DNA of 64,000 nucleotides from positions 3,410,001 through 3,474,000 of the forward strand of contig NZ_LR594662.1 in the NCBI RefSeq assembly GCF_901827175.1, written 5' to 3'. Made by a program: the position numbers and the translations under genes. Under the pieces are notes generated by a model that saw only the letters and a list, made by a program, of their open reading frames with translations, made no database searches and had not been told where the DNA came from. Source of the stretch: Variovorax sp. RA8 (GTDB taxonomy: Bacteria > Pseudomonadota > Gammaproteobacteria > Burkholderiales > Burkholderiaceae_C). Shown in pieces: positions 59,259 through 64,000 of this stretch; within the stretch, counting starts at the first letter, position 1; the number at the start of each line of letters is the position of its first letter.

Positions 59259-59879
59259 ATGAGCATCGACGTTCCACGCATCAACTCCGAACTCGGCCAC
59301 AACGCGGAGGGCTTGGTGGACTGGGCGATCGGCCTGGGCCAGCCTGCCATCGTTACCACGAATTTCCGCCCGTTCGAGGCCGTGATCCTCCACATGGTGG
59401 CGCGCGCGAAGGCCGATATTCCCGTAGTCTGGATGGACAACGGCTACAACACCGAGGCCACCTACCGGTATGCCGACGAGGTGACGAAGCTGCTGGGTCT
59501 GGATCTGCGCATCTATCTGCCGCGCCGCTCGCGTGCGCATCGTGAGGCGGTGGAGGGCCCCACGCCGGCGCTCGACGATCCGCGCCATGCTGCATTCACG
59601 GAGGAAGTGAAGCTGGAGCCCTTTGCCCGTGCGCTGCGCGAGACAGCACCGAAGGTCTGGTTCACCGCGCTTCGGGCCACCGACACAGCCGTGCGGGCTC
59701 AAATGGACGCGGTCAGCGTCAATCCGGATGGCCTGATCAAGGTTGCTCCGCTGCTGCATTGGTCGTCCAAGGATCTGCATGCCTACTGCGAAGCGCATGG
59801 CCTGCCCAACAACTTCGACTACGTGGACCCGACCAAGGGCGAAGAGAACCGCGAGTGCGGATTGCATCTCGCGCATTGA
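59259..59879 (+). CDS. cysH: CysH-like adenylyl-sulfate/PAPS reductase, short form
   Basis: The 206-residue protein has the PAPS reductase nucleotide-binding pattern (TTNFRPFEAVILHM; IPVVWMDNGYNTEATY), a WFTALRATDTAVR segment and the catalytic C-terminal cysteine C200 in RECGLHLAH. It lacks the CC and CxxC pairs that bind the Fe4S4 cluster in APS reductases. It also lacks most of the usual loop before the ECGLH end (only YVDPTKGEENR remains). No cysC (APS kinase) is present in the window. Substrate (APS or PAPS) is therefore open. The ATG at 59259 is preferred; a TTG at 59244 overlapping the previous stop is an alternative. Confidence 0.85.
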   Translation: MSIDVPRINSELGHNAEGLVDWAIGLGQPAIVTTNFRPFEAVILHMVARAKADIPVVWMDNGYNTEATYRYADEVTKLLGLDLRIYLPRRSRAHREAVEGPTPALDDPRHAAFTEEVKLEPFARALRETAPKVWFTALRATDTAVRAQMDAVSVNPDGLIKVAPLLHWSSKDLHAYCEAHGLPNNFDYVDPTKGEENRECGLHLAH

Positions 59880-59923
59880 GCGCCAAGGTTTCACCGATTC
59901 CCTGCACTGAGTATTCCACCTCG

Positions 59924-60877
59924 ATGAACGCCAGAACCGAACACGACCTGTTGCTGCAGACTGCGCACACGCCGGCCCGCTTGTCCAATGCGCAGCTCGA
60001 TGCGCTGGAAGAAGAAGCCATCTTCGTCCTGCGCGAGGTCGCCGCCTCCTTCGAGCGGCCGACTTTGCTGTTCTCGGGCGGCAAGGACTCGCTGGTGCTG
60101 CTGAAGTGCGCAGAAAAGGCCTTCGGCGCCAGCCGCTTGCCCTACCCGCTGCTGATGATCGACACCGGCCACAACTTCCCTGAGGTGACGGCCTTCCGCG
60201 ACCAGCGTGCGCAGGAGCTGGGCGCCGAGCTGATCGTGCGCAGCGTCGAGGACTCGATGGCGCGCGGCACCGTACGCCTGGCGCATCCGGGCGAGTCGCG
60301 CAACGTGCACCAGTCGGTGACGCTGCTCGAGGCGATCGAGGAATTCCGCTTCGACGCGCTGATCGGCGGCGCGCGCCGCGACGAGGAGAAGGCGCGCGCC
60401 AAGGAGCGCATCTTCTCGCACCGCGACGCCTTCGGCCAATGGCAGCCCAAGGACCAGCGGCCCGAGCTCTGGACCTTGTTCAACACGCGCCTCGCACCCG
60501 GCGAGCATTTCCGCGTGTTCCCCATCTCGAACTGGACCGAGCTCGACGTCTGGCAGTACATCGAGCGCGAACAGATCGCCCTGCCCTCGCTCTACTACAC
60601 GCACAAGCGCGAGGTGGTCGAGCGCCGCGGCCTCCTGGTGCCGGTGACCGAACTCACGCCGCCGCGCGATGATGAAAAGGTCGAGGTCCGCGACGTGCGT
60701 TTCCGCACCGTCGGCGACATCACCTGCACCTGCCCGGTCGACAGCCTGGCGGCCGATGCGGCCGACGTGGTGGTCGAGACGCTGGCGGCCGAGGTGAGCG
60801 AGCGCGGCGCGACGCGCATGGACGACAAGACTTCCGAGGCTTCGATGGAAAAGCGCAAGAAGGACGGCTACTTCTGA
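59924..60877 (+). CDS. cysD: Sulfate adenylyltransferase small subunit
   Basis: The 317-residue subunit catalyses APS formation from sulfate and ATP with CysN. It has the PP-loop (LLFSGGKDSLVLLKC), IDTGHNFPEV and GGARRDEEKARAKERIFSHR, and ends KRKKDGYF as in the family. The ATG at 59924 begins MNARTEHDLLLQTAHT; longer in-frame reading overlaps cysH. The stop overlaps the cysN start by one base (TGATG). Confidence 0.97.
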   Translation: MNARTEHDLLLQTAHTPARLSNAQLDALEEEAIFVLREVAASFERPTLLFSGGKDSLVLLKCAEKAFGASRLPYPLLMIDTGHNFPEVTAFRDQRAQELGAELIVRSVEDSMARGTVRLAHPGESRNVHQSVTLLEAIEEFRFDALIGGARRDEEKARAKERIFSHRDAFGQWQPKDQRPELWTLFNTRLAPGEHFRVFPISNWTELDVWQYIEREQIALPSLYYTHKREVVERRGLLVPVTELTPPRDDEKVEVRDVRFRTVGDITCTCPVDSLAADAADVVVETLAAEVSERGATRMDDKTSEASMEKRKKDGYF

Positions 60878-62217
60878 TGACTGCGACGACCCCCACCTTC
60901 TCTGCGCCCGAGACCCTCCACGGCGACACCGGCACCGCCCTGCGCTTCATCACCTGCGGCAGCGTCGACGACGGCAAGAGCACGCTGATCGGCCGCCTGC
61001 TGGTCGACAGCAAGACCGTGCTCCAGGACCAGTTGGCCGGCGTGCAGCGCGGCGGCGAGACCGACCTGGCGCTCCTGACCGACGGCCTCTCGGCCGAGCG
61101 CGAACAAGGCATCACCATCGACGTCGCGTACCGCTACTTCTCCACGGCGCGGCGCAAGTTCATCATCGGCGACGCGCCGGGCCATGAGCAGTACACGCGC
61201 AACATGGTCACCGCGGCCTCCAGCGCGGACGCCGCCGTGGTGCTGATCGACGCGACCAAGCTGGACTGGGCGGCCGAGGTCGGGGATGGCGAGGTGGTGC
61301 GCCGCGAGCTGCTCCCGCAGACGCGCCGCCATACGCTGCTGTGCCACTTGCTGCGCGTGCAGTCGATCGTGTTCGCGGTCAACAAGCTGGACGCCATCGC
61401 CGATGCCGGGCTTGCCTTCGAGCGCATCTCCACCGCGCTCGCGAGCTTCGCAGAAGCCGCCGGCGTGCGGGTTGCCGCCACCGTGCCGATCTCGGCGCTG
61501 AAGGGCTGGAACGTCGCCTCGCGCCATGGCGACTGGTGCGGCTACGAAGGCCCGAGCCTCATCGAGCTGCTCGAGGATCTGCCCGTGACCCAGCAGGACG
61601 AGGCCGTGCCCTTCGCCTTCCCGGTGCAATGGGTCGAGAAGTTCTCCGGCTCGGCCGATACCTCCAAGGGCCGCCGGGTGTTCTGGGGCCGCGTGGCAAG
61701 CGGCCATGTGGAACCGGGCCAGCGTGTCGCCGTGCTGCCGGGCAACCAGACGGCCACGGTGGCGCAGGTGCTGAGCCATACGCGCCGGCCGAAGACCGTG
61801 CATGCGGGCCACAGCGCCGGCATCGTGCTCGACCGCGAGCTGGATGTGTCGCGCGGCGACTGGCTGCTGGCGCCCGGGGCCTTCGAACCGGTGCGCGAGA
61901 TCACGGCCACCATTGCCTGGCTGGACGACGAGCCGCTGCTCGCAGGCCGCGTCTACTGGGCGCTGCAGGGCCACCGCTGGGTCAAGGCCAAGGTCGCACG
62001 CATCATCGACCGCGTCAACATCACGACACTGGACTCCGAGCCCGCGGACCGCCTGGAGCCCAACGCCATCGGCGACGTGGTGCTCACGCTGCAGCAGCCG
62101 CTCGCGGTGCTGCCCTTCGCGCAATCGCGCGCCCTGGGTTCGCTGGTGCTGGTCGACACCGCCTCCCACCGGACCTCGGCAGCCGTGCTCGTGCAGCCTT
62201 CGCCGGCAAGCGCCTAA
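60877..62217 (+). CDS. cysN: Sulfate adenylyltransferase large (GTPase) subunit
   Basis: The 446-residue translation-factor-like GTPase drives APS synthesis by CysD. G1 ([15 protein letters not shown]), the switch [11 protein letters not shown]3 [12 protein letters not shown] and G4 NKLD are visible. It stops without the C-terminal APS kinase (CysC) domain found in some bacteria, so PAPS formation would need a separate enzyme. It ends the sulfate reduction operon. Confidence 0.97.
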   Translation: MTATTPTFSAPETLHGDTGTALRFITCGSVDDGKSTLIGRLLVDSKTVLQDQLAGVQRGGETDLALLTDGLSAEREQGITIDVAYRYFSTARRKFIIGDAPGHEQYTRNMVTAASSADAAVVLIDATKLDWAAEVGDGEVVRRELLPQTRRHTLLCHLLRVQSIVFAVNKLDAIADAGLAFERISTALASFAEAAGVRVAATVPISALKGWNVASRHGDWCGYEGPSLIELLEDLPVTQQDEAVPFAFPVQWVEKFSGSADTSKGRRVFWGRVASGHVEPGQRVAVLPGNQTATVAQVLSHTRRPKTVHAGHSAGIVLDRELDVSRGDWLLAPGAFEPVREITATIAWLDDEPLLAGRVYWALQGHRWVKAKVARIIDRVNITTLDSEPADRLEPNAIGDVVLTLQQPLAVLPFAQSRALGSLVLVDTASHRTSAAVLVQPSPASA

Positions 62218-62254
62218 AATTCCCAGTTTCCCCGATCGATCTCCAAGCCCAGCC

Positions 62255-62584
62255 ATGACCCACGTCGTCTCCGAATCCTGTATCCGCTGCAAGTACACCG
62301 ATTGCGTCGATGTGTGTCCCGTGGACTGCTTCCGCGAGGGCCCCAACATGCTGGTGATCGATCCGGACGAGTGCATCGACTGTGCGGTCTGCATCCCCGA
62401 GTGCCCGGTCAACGCGATCTACGCCGAGGAAGACCTGCCGGCCAACCAGCTCGCCTTCATCAAGCTCAACGCCGAGCTGGCCCAGGCCGACGGCTGGAAG
62501 AGCATCACCAAGCGCAAGCCCGCGCTGCCGGATGCCGACGAGTGGAAGGACAAGACCGACAAGATCGGGGAGCTGGTGCGCTGA
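62255..62584 (+). CDS. fdxA: 7Fe ferredoxin FdxA
   Basis: The 109-residue protein has the cysteine pattern of Fe3S4/Fe4S4 ferredoxins: [20 protein letters not shown] and [19 protein letters not shown], with a C-terminal extension (about residues 60-109). It carries electrons in the cytosol, plausibly to sulfite reductase. The start lies 37 bases after cysN. The stop overlaps the start of the reductase gene. Confidence 0.96.
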   Translation: MTHVVSESCIRCKYTDCVDVCPVDCFREGPNMLVIDPDECIDCAVCIPECPVNAIYAEEDLPANQLAFIKLNAELAQADGWKSITKRKPALPDADEWKDKTDKIGELVR

Positions 62585-63603
62585 ACGCGCTGGCCGCACC
62601 CATCCAAACCGACGCGCTGGTCATCGGCGCCGGCCCGGTCGGGCTGTTCCAGGCCTTCCAGCTGGGGCTGCTCGAGATCTCCTGCCATATCGTCGACGCG
62701 CTGCCCGCCGCGGGCGGCCAGTGCGTGCAGCTGTACGGCGACAAGCCCATCTACGACATCCCGGGCATTCCGGCGACCAGCGGCAGTGGCCTGGCGGCGG
62801 CGCTGCTGCAGCAACTGGCGCCGCTGAAGCCCACCTTCCATTTCGAGCAGCAGGTCGCCACGCTTGAGCGCCAACCCGATCAGCGCCTGCTGCTTCGCAC
62901 CACCACGGGCACGGGCTTTCTCGCCAGGACGGTGTTCATCGCCGCCGGCGTCGGCGCCTTCGTCCCCAAGCGCATCGCGCTCGAAGATATCCAGCGCTTC
63001 GAGGGATCGGCGCTCTTCTACCACCCGGACTCGCTGGAACGCTTCGACGGCCAGGCGGTGGTCGTCAATGGCGGCGACGACGCGGCACTGGCCACTGCGC
63101 TGGCGCTCGTGGGCCGGGCCCGCGCGGTAACGCTGGTGCATCGGCGCGACGGCTTCCAGGCCGACGAGGGGCTGGTGGCGCGCATGCGGGCTGCGGTGGC
63201 CGAAGGCGCGATGCGCTTCGCCGTGGGCCAGCCTGCGGCCTTCGACGGCCGGGCGCTGCAGATCTCGACACCCGATGCGCAGCCCCTGACCCTGCCGCTC
63301 GATGCGCTCATTGCCTGCCTCGGCATCTCGCCCCGGCTCGGGCCCATCGCCGACTGGGGGCTGGACCTGGTGCGCAAGCAAGTGCCGGTCGATACCGAGC
63401 GCTTCCAGACGCGCGAGGCGGGAGTGTTCGCGGTCGGCGACATCAACACCTACCCGGGCAAGAAGAAGCTGATCGTCTGCGGCTTCCACGAGGCCACGCT
63501 GGCGGCCTGGGGCGCCACCGGCATCGTGTTCCCCGGCAAGGCCGTGCCCCTGCAGTACACCACCACCAGCACACGCTTGCACCAACTGCTGGGCGTGGGC
63601 TGA
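62581..63603 (+). CDS. Ferredoxin-NADP reductase, thioredoxin-reductase-like
   Basis: The 340-residue FAD enzyme has two dinucleotide-binding domains: [16 protein letters not shown] near the start and [18 protein letters not shown] near residue 160, plus [17 protein letters not shown] for FAD. It should pass electrons between NADPH and FdxA. No ATG, GTG or TTG gives a sensible start near the beginning. The best candidate is CTG at 62581, overlapping the fdxA stop (CTGA), which puts [10 protein letters not shown] right at the expected N-terminus. Translational coupling is likely. Confidence 0.88.
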   Translation: MNALAAPIQTDALVIGAGPVGLFQAFQLGLLEISCHIVDALPAAGGQCVQLYGDKPIYDIPGIPATSGSGLAAALLQQLAPLKPTFHFEQQVATLERQPDQRLLLRTTTGTGFLARTVFIAAGVGAFVPKRIALEDIQRFEGSALFYHPDSLERFDGQAVVVNGGDDAALATALALVGRARAVTLVHRRDGFQADEGLVARMRAAVAEGAMRFAVGQPAAFDGRALQISTPDAQPLTLPLDALIACLGISPRLGPIADWGLDLVRKQVPVDTERFQTREAGVFAVGDINTYPGKKKLIVCGFHEATLAAWGATGIVFPGKAVPLQYTTTSTRLHQLLGVG

Positions 63604-63682
63604 GCCCGCGCTACCTTCCGAGACGATCATGAACGAAGCATGAAGGCATCGTTCATCAAAATCGTTGCGCCCCACCTCTATC

Positions 63683-64000
63683 ATGATCGCCATGCAGGCG
63701 CTGAACATCGCACTTTTCCAATGGCTCGGCGCCGGCCATATCCCCGATTCACCGCTTCTCTGGTTTGCAAGCAACGTGGCGGAGCAGGCTTCGTGGGTGT
63801 GCGTAGCCCTGATGGCATGGGCCGCCTGGCGGTTGCCCGCGCAGCGGCTCTATGCACTGGCAGTGCTGGTCGCGGCCGCCGCAGCCTCCCTGCTGGCCCA
63901 TGAGCTGGCGGATGCCTTCGCCATGCCGCGCCCTTTCGTCCTGGGCCTGAGCCCCGCACATATCGAGCATGGTGCCCGCGGTTCGCTGCCGAGTGCGCAC
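63683..64000 (+). CDS. PAP2-superfamily membrane phosphatase, N-terminal part
   Basis: The gene runs off the right edge; about 106 residues are visible. Three or four hydrophobic segments (for example VCVALMAWAAWRL; YALAVLVAAAAASLLA) are followed by a PAP2 phosphatase motif: MPRPFVLGLSP and then GSLPSAH. This RP...PSAH pattern is the first two catalytic motifs of BcrC-like undecaprenyl pyrophosphatases or lipid phosphatases. A second ATG at 63692 could also be the start. It is 79 bases after the ferredoxin reductase. Confidence 0.75.
   Translation, partial: MIAMQALNIALFQWLGAGHIPDSPLLWFASNVAEQASWVCVALMAWAAWRLPAQRLYALAVLVAAAAASLLAHELADAFAMPRPFVLGLSPAHIEHGARGSLPSAH

Overview
The window is a chromosomal segment of a high-GC betaproteobacterium. 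Gene content and order (smc-zipA-ligA, the large one-chain PurL, a cysI-DUF934-cysH-cysD-cysN block, a Burkholderiales-type FdxA with a thioredoxin-reductase-like ferredoxin reductase) fit Comamonadaceae, probably a Variovorax-like genus. That placement is an inference from family resemblance, not a computed one. No rRNA, tRNA, CRISPR array or transposase was seen.

Layout. 0-5.5 kb: the start of an acyl-CoA ligase, a MurA-family enzyme, then a tightly packed run selO-msrB-yciB-bolA-ppiC. 5.6-8.5 kb: an AT-richer accessory patch with a leucine-rich, internally duplicated protein and a VapBC toxin-antitoxin pair whose antitoxin looks broken. 8.5-25.3 kb: housekeeping genes (purL, map, glnD, doxX, def, a lipoprotein, ligA, zipA, smc, another lipoprotein).

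25.3-35.2 kb: the most interesting part, an AT-rich island of candidate type III secretion effectors. It holds an ADP-ribosyltransferase with an R/STS/ExE active site; three mosaic proteins built from shared N-terminal, middle and C-terminal modules; a CesT-type secretion chaperone next to one of them; and a decayed second copy of that chaperone. Broken copies of the flanking lipoprotein and ParA-like genes lie between the effectors. This shows that a unit [lipoprotein - effector slot - ParA-like gene] was tandemly duplicated and then decayed. No type III apparatus genes are in the window, so secretion would depend on a machine encoded elsewhere.

35.2-46.2 kb: dsbB, a sulfate ABC transporter (sbp-cysT-cysW-cysA), a LysR/azoreductase pair, a HipBA toxin-antitoxin module with two matching operators, an FMN reductase, serine O-acetyltransferase and a second sulfate-binding protein. 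46.3-54.5 kb: yggX, mnmC, a transglutaminase-like protein, a small gene under an apparently perfect LexA box, argP/argO, a hemolysin-III protein, an extensin-like protein and an MFS transporter. 54.6-56.7 kb: a glycine-rich trimeric autotransporter adhesin. 57-62.2 kb: the assimilatory sulfate reduction operon. 62.2-64 kb: ferredoxin, its reductase, and the start of a PAP2 phosphatase.

Sulfur assimilation is spread over three places: uptake at 35.8-39.7 and 45.1-46.2 kb, reduction at 57-62 kb, and the serine acetylation step of cysteine synthesis at 44-45 kb. Candidate host-interaction factors (effector island, leucine-rich protein, adhesin) suggest a host- or plant-associated lifestyle.
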